A stretch of 64,000 bases of DNA from an uncultured Paracoccaceae bacterium (GTDB lineage: Bacteria; Pseudomonadota; Alphaproteobacteria; Rhodobacterales; Rhodobacteraceae), in assembly GCA_938005545.1 (NCBI GenBank), contig CALKXV010000014.1, positions 1 through 64,000 on the forward strand, given 5' to 3'. Every line of letters begins with the position of its first letter. Position 1 is the stretch's first letter. The position numbers and the translations under genes are program-made. This document shows positions 16,317-24,537 of the stretch, in pieces. The notes beneath the pieces were generated by a model. That model was not told where the DNA came from. It ran no database searches and saw nothing but the letters and a program-made list of their open reading frames with translations.

Positions 16317-17924
16317 ATGACCAAGACGAAGATCGCCAATCTCAGCACGCTGCCGGACAGAAAGCCGCAATATGCGCTTGTCGGCGAGGTTGATCTGGTC
16401 GTCGTCCGTTGGGGTGACGAGATTTCGGTCTTTTACGGTCGCTGCCTTCACCGGGGTGCCTTGATGTCCGACGGCTTCGTGTCCGGCAAGAACCTGATGT
16501 GCGGCGTCCACTATTGGGATTATCGCCTTGATTCCGGTGTCTCAGAATATGCCAACAACGAAGCGTTGCCGAAATTCAAATCCTGGCTCGACGGCGATGA
16601 TGTCCTGGTAGATGCCGACGAAATCAACGCCTGGGCCATCGAAAACCCGCAACCCTATAACCGCGACGCCTACTTGGGTCTCTATGCCGATCCGTCCCAC
16701 GGCGAAAAAGAAGAAATGCACACAGACCTGATCCAGCAATATGCACGCGACGGCCTGAAGAAAACCGGCCACCACGGCAAAATGGACAGCATGGGTGTTC
16801 CGCGCGCCGAACTGCCGGATTGGGACGATATCCAACTTCTGACCGCTCAGCTCGCCAAACCGCCGCTGCTCGAAAGCGATCCGGTCGGCACCGACATTGT
16901 GATCGGTCCGAACGCGCAGAAACCACTGACGCTTAAAACACCGCTCTTCGTTTCCGATATGTCCTTTGGTGCTTTGTCGGAACCCGCCAAAGTCGCCCTT
17001 GCCCAAGGGGCCGAAATGGCCGGTACGGGTATTTGTTCGGGCGAAGGCGGGATGTTGCCCGAAGAACAGGAAGCCAACTCGCGATACTTCTACGAACTTG
17101 CGTCGGCCCGTTTCGGGTTTTCCTGGGACAAACTGGCCAAAGTCCAGGCCTTCCACTTCAAAGGCGGCCAGGGCGCGAAAACCGGCACCGGCGGCCATCT
17201 GCCCGGCAAAAAGAACAAAGGTAAAATCGCCGAAGTTCGCGGCATCGACGCCGGAAAAGATGCCATTTCGCCCCCACGTTTCCCCGAATGGACCGATCCT
17301 TCCCAGATCAAAGACTTTGCCGACGAAGTCCGCGATCGCACCGGCGGCATCCCCATCGGATACAAACTCTCGGCCCAGCACATCGAAGCTGACATCGATG
17401 CCGCGCTCGAAGTTGGCGTTGACTATATCATTCTTGACGGACGCGGCGGCGGTACAGGTGCCGCGCCCGTTTTGTTCCGCGACAACATTTCTGTTCCGAC
17501 AATTCCGGCACTGGCCCGCGCGCGCGCGCATCTCGACAAAACAAACCCGGATGTGACACTGATTATCACCGGCGGCCTCAGAAAACCTGCGGATTTCATT
17601 AAGGCAATGGCCTTGGGCGCAGATGCAATCGCTCTTTCCAATGCCCCGATGCAGGCCATCGGGTGTCTTGGCATGCGGGCGTGTCACACCAACAACTGCC
17701 CCGTCGGGATTGCGACGCAAAAACCCCACCTTGTAAGCCGCATCATCGTCGAAAAGTCGGCGCGCCAATTGGCCAATTTCTTTGAGGCTTCCACCGAACT
17801 GATGCAGGTCATGGCCCGCGCCTGTGGTCACGATCACCTGACAGGTTTCAACCAGAATGACCTGACCACATGGAAACGCGACATGGCCGACCTCTCAGGC
17901 GTGGCATTTGGCGGCTTGGCCTAA
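16317..17924 (+). CDS. Rieske [2Fe-2S] domain fused to a glutamate-synthase-like FMN/3Fe-4S domain
   Basis: This 535-aa protein has two parts. Residues 1 to about 105 form a Rieske domain with the cluster motif C-L-H (in GRCLHRGALMSDG), 16 residues, then C-G-V-H, i.e. CxH-X16-CxxH. From about residue 150 to the end is the glutamate-synthase central/FMN barrel: 'TPLFVSDMSFGALSEPAKVAL', 'SGEGGMLPEEQ', 'FKGGQGAKTGTGGHLPG', 'LDGRGGGTGAAP' and the 3Fe-4S motif CX5CX4C in GCLGMRACHTNNCPVGIATQ. There is no amidotransferase domain, so ammonia would have to come from elsewhere or the reaction is different. The Rieske part may feed electrons to the barrel. The domain combination occurs in genomes but its reaction is, to my knowledge, unassigned. 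The first ATG at 16317 is used. Confidence 0.9.
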   Translation: MTKTKIANLSTLPDRKPQYALVGEVDLVVVRWGDEISVFYGRCLHRGALMSDGFVSGKNLMCGVHYWDYRLDSGVSEYANNEALPKFKSWLDGDDVLVDADEINAWAIENPQPYNRDAYLGLYADPSHGEKEEMHTDLIQQYARDGLKKTGHHGKMDSMGVPRAELPDWDDIQLLTAQLAKPPLLESDPVGTDIVIGPNAQKPLTLKTPLFVSDMSFGALSEPAKVALAQGAEMAGTGICSGEGGMLPEEQEANSRYFYELASARFGFSWDKLAKVQAFHFKGGQGAKTGTGGHLPGKKNKGKIAEVRGIDAGKDAISPPRFPEWTDPSQIKDFADEVRDRTGGIPIGYKLSAQHIEADIDAALEVGVDYIILDGRGGGTGAAPVLFRDNISVPTIPALARARAHLDKTNPDVTLIITGGLRKPADFIKAMALGADAIALSNAPMQAIGCLGMRACHTNNCPVGIATQKPHLVSRIIVEKSARQLANFFEASTELMQVMARACGHDHLTGFNQNDLTTWKRDMADLSGVAFGGLA

Positions 17925-18143
17925 AATTTCGGCGCATCCGTTTTTTCGAAACATTGAGAACCAGACGCAAACAATGTTCTGTATTTCGCGCAATTGGCCA
18001 CGTGGTTGTCACCGACGCCCCCATTTTGCCGACCGGAATACAACGCCTCCAAACTGGTTGCGCTATCATCCCGAACCAGCCTTGCCCGCCCCACAGAGCA
18101 GCGCTAGGCCACACGTAACTTGTTATTTCAGGAGTTTCTCAAA

Positions 18144-19109
18144 ATGGCCGATGCGCCCGAATTTCACGACCGTATGTTATCTTTGGGCTTGGCCCGCGTC
18201 AGCGAAGCCGCCGCTTTGGCCTCGGCCCGCCTGATTGGACGTGGCGATGAAAAAGCCGCTGACCAAGCTGCCGTCGACGCGATGCGAACTCAGCTTAATC
18301 AACTGGAAATTCAAGGCGTTGTGGTCATCGGTGAAGGTGAACGCGACGAAGCACCAATGCTTTACATCGGCGAAAAAGTCGGGTCCGGCAATGGCCCCGA
18401 AGTCGATATCGCACTTGATCCCCTTGAAGGCACAACGCTGACGGCCAAAGACATGCCGAACGCGCTGGCCGTTATCGCCATGGGGCCACGCGGCTCGATG
18501 TTGCACGCCCCCGACACCTATATGGACAAACTCGCCATCGGCCCCGGATTTCGCACCGGCGTCGTCACCATGGACATGAGCCCGGCCGAACGTGTCTCAT
18601 CTCTCGCCGCGGCCAAAGGCTGTTCAATCGAAGACATCACCGTCTGCGTGCTGGAACGCCCCCGCCACGAAGACATGATCGCCGAAATCAGAACAACTGG
18701 CGCCGCTATCCGTTTGATAACAGACGGGGATGTTGCAGGCGTCATCCACTGCGCCGAGCCCAATACCGGCATCGACATGTACATGGGATCAGGCGGCGCG
18801 CCCGAAGGCGTTCTGGCCGCAGCCGCGCTGAAATGCATGGGTGGCCAAATGTTTGGACGTCTTTTGTTCCGCAACGACGACGAACGCGGTCGCGCCACAA
18901 AAGCTGGAATCACCAATTTCGGTCGCGTCTATACCCGCGACGACATGGTTACAGGCGATGTGATTTTTGCCGCCACCGGCGTCACCGATGGTTCGATCCT
19001 ACCCGGCATCAAACGCGAACCCGGCATCCTGACGGCGGAAACGATCCTGATGCGCTCCAAGACCGGGTCGGTTCGGCGTATGAATTATCGTCACCCGATT
19101 GGAACCTAA
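18144..19109 (+). CDS. glpX: Class II fructose-1,6-bisphosphatase GlpX
   Basis: The 321-aa enzyme hydrolyses fructose 1,6-bisphosphate in gluconeogenesis (in some alphaproteobacteria also the sedoheptulose analogue). The Li+-sensitive phosphatase motifs are seen: 'VVVIGEGERDEAPMLYIGE', VDIALDPLEGTTLTA with the metal-binding DPLEG(T/S)T, and the 'GAAIRLITDGDVAG' and 'GIDMYMGSGGAPEGVLAA' blocks characteristic of GlpX. The length is normal. The start at 18144 is fixed by CAGGAG about 9 bases upstream; the possible upstream start at 18120 adds residues not found in the family. recJ follows in the same direction after about 230 bases. A homoserine dehydrogenase gene, often upstream of glpX in related bacteria, is absent. 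Confidence 0.97.
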   Translation: MADAPEFHDRMLSLGLARVSEAAALASARLIGRGDEKAADQAAVDAMRTQLNQLEIQGVVVIGEGERDEAPMLYIGEKVGSGNGPEVDIALDPLEGTTLTAKDMPNALAVIAMGPRGSMLHAPDTYMDKLAIGPGFRTGVVTMDMSPAERVSSLAAAKGCSIEDITVCVLERPRHEDMIAEIRTTGAAIRLITDGDVAGVIHCAEPNTGIDMYMGSGGAPEGVLAAAALKCMGGQMFGRLLFRNDDERGRATKAGITNFGRVYTRDDMVTGDVIFAATGVTDGSILPGIKREPGILTAETILMRSKTGSVRRMNYRHPIGT

Positions 19110-19339
19110 GTTCCAGGGATTGCATTGTATTTCGCGGATTTGGAACGTCATCCGTTAAGCGGATGAAACCCTTTTCCCGGCCCTCGATCGGCGGGACCCA
19201 GACCGCGCATCATACGTCAGTTATTCACAGGATCTTAGATAGAAACGTTCTTCGCTTCCCACCAGAGCCGCCGCCATATATAGTGTAAATTACCCTACAC
19301 CCACCCCCATATGGTATAAATGTGCCCAAAGACCTGCCC

Positions 19340-21088
19340 ATGACCGCTTTTCTGGACGTTGAAGCTTCCCTGACGGGTCGGTTTTGGGCCGGGCCCGAGA
19401 GCGGCCTCATCCGGCAAGCAGAAGCGCTTCAACAACAAACCGATCTGCCCGAAGCGTTGTGCCGTGTTTTGGCGGCGCGCGGTGTCGAACCCGAAGACAT
19501 CGACACATACCTCGATCCAAAACTCCGCGATCTCCTACCCGACCCCCGCGTTCTGCGCGACATGGAAAAGGCTGCCAACCGATTGGTGGATGCCGCCCAA
19601 GGCAAGCAAAAGATTGCGATTTTCGCGGATTATGACGTGGACGGTGGCACCTCCGCTGCACTCCTGCTCGACTGGCTGCGCCAATTGGGTCGCGATGCCA
19701 CCTTGTACGTGCCCGACCGCATCGACGAAGGATACGGCCCCAATCCCCCCGCCATGGAGGCCCTTGCTAAAAACCATGATCTGATCATCTGCGTCGATTG
19801 TGGCACGTTGTCCTTTGACGCAATCGCCGCCGCAAAAGACGCTGATGTGGTTATCCTGGACCATCACTTGGGCGGCGAGACACTGCCCGACGCGCTTGCT
19901 GTTGTGAACCCGAACCGGCAGGACGAAAGCGGCGATCTGGGGCATCTCTGTGCGGCGGCTGTCGTATTTCTTACATTGGTTGAAGCCAACAGATCGCTGA
20001 AAACGAACAATATTACACCTCCAAACCTGATCGAAATGCTCGATCTCGTGGCCCTTGCGACCGTGGCAGACGTCGCCCCCCTGACCGGTGTAAACCGCGC
20101 ATTTGTCAGACAGGGCTTAAAAGTTATGGCAGGTCGCAAACGCCCCGGCATGACCGCCCTATCGGATGTCGCCGGACTAAACGCACCGCCATCGTCCTAT
20201 CACCTGGGTTATGTCCTTGGCCCTCGCGTGAACGCCGGCGGTCGCGTCGGGCGCGCAGATCTGGGCGCGCGTCTCTTGTCATCACGCGACCCGGACGAAG
20301 CCCGCGCCATGGCCGACAAGCTAGACGCGCTCAACACGGAACGCCGCGAAATCGAGGCCCAGGTCCGCGACGCGGCCCTCGCCCAGGCCGAAGAACGTGG
20401 TCTAGACGGCCCATTGGTGTGGGCCGCAGGCGAAGGCTGGCATCCCGGTGTTGTCGGGATCGTGGCCGCCCGTCTGAAAGAATTCACAGGCCGCCCAGCC
20501 GTCGTCATCGGTCTGAACGCAGGCGAAGGCAAAGGCTCAGGGCGGTCCATCAAAGGCGTCGACTTGGGCCAGGCCGTGCAACGCCTTCAATCCGAAGGCT
20601 TATTGCTGAAAGGCGGCGGGCACAAAATGGCCGCCGGGTTAACAGCCGATCCCGATCAAATCCCCGCAGCCATGGCACGTTTGGGCGACCTTCTCGCGCG
20701 GCAAGGCGCAGGCTCAGTCGGGCCCAGAACGCTTCATGTCGATGCTGCATTGATGCCCGGCGCTGCCACGCCAGAGCTTATCCTGAAACTCGAAGCCGCA
20801 GGCCCCTTCGGCCAGGCAGCCCCCGCCCCACGCTTTGCGTTCCCCGATGTTGCGATCCTGCATGCAAAACAGGTCGGTTCCGGTCATTTGAAACTTTCCT
20901 TTGGTGACGGGCTTGGCGCACGCCTTGACGCCATCGCATTCGGAGCCTTCGATGGCCCCATGGGCATGGCTCTAAGCCAACACGGAGGCAAAAGGTTCCA
21001 CCTTGCCGGTCGATTGGAAATAAGCCATTGGGGCGGCCGCCAACGCGTCGAGCTCCGCCTGGAAGACGCCGCCATCGCAACGAACTAA
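19340..21088 (+). CDS. recJ: Single-stranded-DNA-specific exonuclease RecJ
   Basis: The 582-aa 5'-3' ssDNA exonuclease acts in RecF-type recombination and mismatch repair. DHH-family motifs are present: 'KIAIFADYDVDGGTSAALLL' (motif I), 'LIICVDCGTLSFDAI' (motif II), 'VVILDHHLGGETLPDA' (DHH, motif III), then 'GPRVNAGGRVGRADLG' and the DHHA1 'GEGKGSGRSIKGVDLG' with 'KGGGHKMAAGLT'. The start is taken at ATG 19340 (MTAFLDVEASLTGRFW), which matches family N-termini; an in-frame GTG at 19322 adds only six residues. No strong ribosome-binding site was seen for either. It is followed by tRNA-Glu. Confidence 0.96.
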   Translation: MTAFLDVEASLTGRFWAGPESGLIRQAEALQQQTDLPEALCRVLAARGVEPEDIDTYLDPKLRDLLPDPRVLRDMEKAANRLVDAAQGKQKIAIFADYDVDGGTSAALLLDWLRQLGRDATLYVPDRIDEGYGPNPPAMEALAKNHDLIICVDCGTLSFDAIAAAKDADVVILDHHLGGETLPDALAVVNPNRQDESGDLGHLCAAAVVFLTLVEANRSLKTNNITPPNLIEMLDLVALATVADVAPLTGVNRAFVRQGLKVMAGRKRPGMTALSDVAGLNAPPSSYHLGYVLGPRVNAGGRVGRADLGARLLSSRDPDEARAMADKLDALNTERREIEAQVRDAALAQAEERGLDGPLVWAAGEGWHPGVVGIVAARLKEFTGRPAVVIGLNAGEGKGSGRSIKGVDLGQAVQRLQSEGLLLKGGGHKMAAGLTADPDQIPAAMARLGDLLARQGAGSVGPRTLHVDAALMPGAATPELILKLEAAGPFGQAAPAPRFAFPDVAILHAKQVGSGHLKLSFGDGLGARLDAIAFGAFDGPMGMALSQHGGKRFHLAGRLEISHWGGRQRVELRLEDAAIATN

Positions 21089-21245
21089 CAGCATTCACAT
21101 CTCATGTGGCCGAGGCGCCGTACCGAAGGGACGGCTCCGAGACATCGCGTGCGCCGCAGGCGCTCAATCATCTTCGATGCACTAATCAAAAAGCAAAAAA
21201 CCCTCTTGCCCTTCTGTTCGACTTTGCCTAATGAACTCCAGCGCT

Positions 21246-21320
21246 GGCCCGTTCGTCTATCGGTTAGGACGCCAGGTTTTCAACCTGGAAAGAGGGGTTC
21301 GATTCCCCTACGGGCTGCCA
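21246..21320 (+). tRNA. tRNA-Glu (anticodon TTC)
   Basis: The 75-nt sequence folds into a standard cloverleaf. The acceptor stem is GGCCCGT with ACGGGCT (first pair G-U), the D-arm contains GTCTATCGGTTAGGAC, the anticodon stem CCAGG/CCTGG encloses TTTTCAA with anticodon TTC, and the T-arm is GGGGTTCGATTCCCC. The discriminator G and CCA are encoded. It lies about 160 bases after recJ in the same orientation. Confidence 0.97.
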
Positions 21321-21792
21321 CGCATCCCCCGATCACGTTGTTTTTCTTGACCTTTTAGCCAATGGTGTCCCACGTTTCTCGGCGGGTGGTACACTTCGTG
21401 CGATTTGGGCTTTGTGGACGCGTTTTTTTGCGACCTCTGCAAGGTGGGCCAGTGCATCCGATTGCTTCTATTTCACGAGCAATCTCGCGGAGCCTGCACC
21501 TGGCCACCGCAATGTATTCGTCTGAGACTGATCTGGGGCGCAAGAGCCATCCAAACTACCCGCACAACAGACCCTGGTGCCGCACCCGTTGAAGGTCCGG
21601 TGGCTCCGACCAAATGCGTTCACTTCCGATTAATTCCACCGAACGTCGGACATGTACAAAACTGAAAAACCACGTTTTGAAACCTGTACAATACGCAACG
21701 AACCCAACCATCGGCGAACGTACGGGTTAAGCATTGGTAACCCCCACGGCCCAATGATAAACACCAAGCAACATCACGAAGGGGCCCGAGCT
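21321..21792. other. Long intergenic leader upstream of the sugar-acid dehydratase gene
   Basis: About 470 bases between tRNA-Glu and the IlvD/Edd gene. Several short open frames occur on both strands, but none has a ribosome-binding site or recognisable family. One minus-strand frame (about 21355-21543) is Arg-rich and could be a fragment of mobile DNA, but the match is too weak to call. The right part carries two TGTACA palindromes. The promoter for the rightward catabolic genes is expected here. Confidence 0.4.
21653..21690. promoter_or_regulatory. Twin TGTACA palindromes upstream of the dehydratase gene (candidate operator)
   Basis: Two copies of TGTACA, at 21653-21658 and 21685-21690, each followed by AA, are spaced 32 bases centre to centre, about three helical turns. 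They lie 100-140 bases before the dehydratase ATG. Short palindromes containing GTAC are typical operators for GntR/FCD-type regulators of sugar-acid catabolism, but no such regulator is encoded in the window, so the cognate protein is unknown. Confidence 0.35.
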
Positions 21793-23526
21793 ATGACCAA
21801 AAAAACCTATGGCGATCTTCGCTCAGCTCGTTGGTTTCAGCCCGATGATCTGCGTTCGATGGGCCATCGGTCGCGCGCGATGCAAATGGGTTTGGGCAGC
21901 GAAGATTGGGACGGCAAACCCGTCATCGCGATCATCAATACATGGTCTGATCTGTCGCCCTGCCACCACCATTTGCGCGACCGGGCCGGCTATGTGAAAC
22001 GCGGCATTCTGCAAGCGGGCGGCATGCCAGCCGAACTTCCCGTACACGATTTTTCCGAACAATTTCTGAAGCCTACGTCGATGCTTTATCGCAATATGGG
22101 CGCATTGGAAGTCGAAGAAACATTGCGGTCGCACCCCGTCGATGGCGCGGTTCTGTTGGGCGGTTGCGACAAGTCGACCCCGGCCCTGATTATGGGTGCA
22201 ATTTCAATGGGTATCCCGTTTATCTTCATGCCAGCCGGTGCCATGTTGCGCGGCAATTATGCGGGTCAAAAACTCGGCTCGGGCACCGACGTCTGGAAAT
22301 ACTGGGACGAACGCCGCGCAGGCACCATCGGCAAAGACCAATGGGACGGCGTCCAAGGTGGCATCGCACGCAGCTATGGCACCTGCATGACCATGGGAAC
22401 CGCAAGCACCATGATGTCCATCGCCGAAGGCTTTGGCCTGACATTGCCCGGTGCCTCATCCATCCCTGCCCCCGATGCCGGTCACAAACGTATGGCAGCG
22501 GCCTGCGGTCGCCGCGCGGTTGAGATGGTTTGGGATGACCTGACGCCCGATAAGATCATCACGCCGGAAGCCACAAGAAACGCCAGCGTGGTTGCGATGG
22601 CCACGGGTTGTTCCACCAATGCAATCATACACCTAATCGCCATGGCACGTCGTGCAGGCGTCGATTGGGGGCTGGACGATCTGGATGCCGTGGGCCGCGA
22701 AGTGCCTGTGATTGCCAATATCAGACCCTCGGGAAAAGACTATTTGATGGAGGATTTCTTCTATGCGGGCGGCCTGCCTGCGCTGATGAAGGAACTTGGC
22801 GACAAGCTTGATCTGTCGGTCACAACGGTCACCGGAAAAACGCTCGGCGAAGCCATCGAACCGGCGCAGAACTACAACGACGACGTCATCCGCCCGCTTT
22901 CGAACCCGGTCTATCACGAAGGTTCTCTGGCGGTTCTGCGCGGCAACCTTGCACCCGATGGCGCGGTCATAAAACCAGCCGCGATGGACCCAAAGTTTCA
23001 GGTGCACAAAGGCCCCGCCATTGTTGCCGACTGCTATGCCGACCTCAAAGTTATCATCAACGACGAAGATTACCCGATGACGCCGGACCACATTCTGATC
23101 CTTCGAAACGCTGGCCCTCAAGGTGGCCCCGGCATGCCAGAATGGGGTATGATTCCAATGCCTAAGGCGCTGTTGAAGGATGGGCACCGCGACATGATGC
23201 GCCTGTCAGATGCACGCATGTCCGGCACATCTTACGGCGCTTGCGTGCTGCACGTGGCCCCCGAAGCCTTCGTTGGTGGTCCGCTAGCCTTGATCGAAAC
23301 CGGCGACATCATAGAAATGGATATCCCGAACCGCAGCCTGAATGTCGCGCTCTCGGACGAAGAACTTGCCGAGCGTCGCGCCAGATGGACCGCGCCAAAA
23401 CCCCGTTTTGAACGCGGCTACGGTTGGGTATATGCACGCCACATTGAACAGGCCGACAAGGGCTGTGATTTTGATTTCCTGCGCACCGATTTCGGTGGCC
23501 CCGTGCCGGAACCCGAAATCAACTAA
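21793..23526 (+). CDS. IlvD/Edd-family sugar-acid dehydratase, probable L-arabinonate (pentonate) dehydratase
   Basis: The 577-aa protein has the Fe-S ligands in WSDLSPCHHHL, LGGCDKSTPALIMG and SYGTCMTMGTASTM, Mg/Lys-site residues, and the catalytic Ser region RMSGTSYGACVLHVAPE. The 'N-x-W-SDLSPC' and 'GTxMTMGTASTM' forms match the pentonate/hexonate dehydratase branch (such as Rhizobium L-arabinonate dehydratase) rather than IlvD proper. It would dehydrate an aldonic acid to the 2-keto-3-deoxy acid. The start at 21793 is chosen because AAGGGG lies 10-15 bases upstream; the open frame continues upstream through regulatory palindromes. The downstream lactonase and SDR genes support sugar oxidation. 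The exact sugar is inferred, not shown. Confidence 0.85.
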   Translation: MTKKTYGDLRSARWFQPDDLRSMGHRSRAMQMGLGSEDWDGKPVIAIINTWSDLSPCHHHLRDRAGYVKRGILQAGGMPAELPVHDFSEQFLKPTSMLYRNMGALEVEETLRSHPVDGAVLLGGCDKSTPALIMGAISMGIPFIFMPAGAMLRGNYAGQKLGSGTDVWKYWDERRAGTIGKDQWDGVQGGIARSYGTCMTMGTASTMMSIAEGFGLTLPGASSIPAPDAGHKRMAAACGRRAVEMVWDDLTPDKIITPEATRNASVVAMATGCSTNAIIHLIAMARRAGVDWGLDDLDAVGREVPVIANIRPSGKDYLMEDFFYAGGLPALMKELGDKLDLSVTTVTGKTLGEAIEPAQNYNDDVIRPLSNPVYHEGSLAVLRGNLAPDGAVIKPAAMDPKFQVHKGPAIVADCYADLKVIINDEDYPMTPDHILILRNAGPQGGPGMPEWGMIPMPKALLKDGHRDMMRLSDARMSGTSYGACVLHVAPEAFVGGPLALIETGDIIEMDIPNRSLNVALSDEELAERRARWTAPKPRFERGYGWVYARHIEQADKGCDFDFLRTDFGGPVPEPEIN

Positions 23527-23823
23527 GCGTCTGTTCCTTTATTGGCCCGGATCTGCGACCGCCCAGGCCAAAGGTTTTAATTCACGGCCAAAACAATGGC
23601 CCAAAGAACCATCAGAGAAAAGAATGCGCCAAATGTGGGTATAAGAACCGTCTGCATGATGCGTTCGCTTTTCCGGCGCGGGGCGAGCCCCACGCGGTGT
23701 GTTCCGCGACAGAGCGCCGCGAAGTGGGGTGATCTGCTCCGCGCTTCGAATTGGCCCACATACGTTGCCTTCGGTGCCCGTGCTGGGTAACCCTTGGTCA
23801 ACGTCCAGACAAAGGCACCGCTT
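23527..23823. other. Intergenic region between dehydratase and RraA-like genes, with a possible 26-codon membrane peptide
   Basis: About 300 bases. On the minus strand, 23577-23657 encodes a 26-residue, wholly hydrophobic peptide (MQTVLIPTFGAFFSLMVLWA then IVLAVN) with a weak purine-rich stretch before it. It could be a small membrane protein, but nothing beyond its composition supports this. No terminator with a U-tract was seen, so read-through from the dehydratase gene into the RraA-like gene is possible. Confidence 0.3.
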
Positions 23824-24537
23824 ATGACCAACCCAGACACCATCGACACCCTGCGCCATGTTTCGGTCGCGACCCTTGCAACCGCTTTGTTCAAACGGGG
23901 CCTGCGTAATCAAGTGATCCAGGACGTGCGCCCGCTTGGGGCCAAGGGCCGCAATATGGTCGGGCCTGCCTTTACGCTGCGCTATATGCCCGCGCGCGAA
24001 GATCGCAATCAGCTGGTTGAATTCCGCAACCCGGAACACCCGCAACGCCACGCGATTGAAACCTGCCCTCCGGGTGCCGTTCTGGTGATGGACAGCCGCA
24101 AAGACGCCCGTGCAGCAAGCGCCGGTGATATCCTGATCACGCGCCTGATGATACGCGGCGGCGAAGGTGTGGTGACCGATGGCGGGTTCCGCGACGCGCC
24201 CAGCATCGCAGCCCTGAACATCCGCGCCTATCACAACCGTCCGTCTTCGCCGACGAACCTGACAATCAACGAAGCTATCGACATCAATGTTCCCATCGGC
24301 TGCGGTGACGCGCCAGTGTTTCCCGGCGACATTATTGTGGGCGACGATGACAGTGTCATTGTGATCCCCGCCGAGATTGCCGCCGACGTGGCCGCAGAAG
24401 CCCACGACATGACGGCCTATGAGGACTTTGTGGTTGAACAGGTGAAAGCCGGAGCCACAATCATCGGTCTTTATCCAGCAACCAAGGATGAAAACCTTGA
24501 GAAATTCGACGCATGGCGGAAGGCGAACAACCGATGA
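23824..24537 (+). CDS. RraA-like / HMG-aldolase family protein
   Basis: The 237-aa protein belongs to the RraA-like family, which includes class II pyruvate aldolases such as 4-hydroxy-4-methyl-2-oxoglutarate aldolase. Visible features are SVATLATALFKRG near the N-terminus, 'GPAFTLRYMPAREDRN', GGEGVVTDGGFRDAPSIA with the metal-binding Asp and substrate Arg, and 'GDIIVGDDDSVIVIPAEIA', the usual GD-x-DG-V-VVP variant. Proteins of this subgroup occur in sugar-acid clusters, where they may cleave or process a 2-keto acid; the RNase E-inhibitor function of E. coli RraA is not expected. Its stop overlaps the next start (ATGA), so it is translationally coupled to the FAH-family gene. Confidence 0.85.
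   Translation: MTNPDTIDTLRHVSVATLATALFKRGLRNQVIQDVRPLGAKGRNMVGPAFTLRYMPAREDRNQLVEFRNPEHPQRHAIETCPPGAVLVMDSRKDARAASAGDILITRLMIRGGEGVVTDGGFRDAPSIAALNIRAYHNRPSSPTNLTINEAIDINVPIGCGDAPVFPGDIIVGDDDSVIVIPAEIAADVAAEAHDMTAYEDFVVEQVKAGATIIGLYPATKDENLEKFDAWRKANNR

Noticed and set aside
21246-21320. tRNA-Glu as an integration (att) site for the following region
   Set aside because: No integrase gene or repeat of the tRNA 3' end was seen to the right; the catabolic cluster could be resident.
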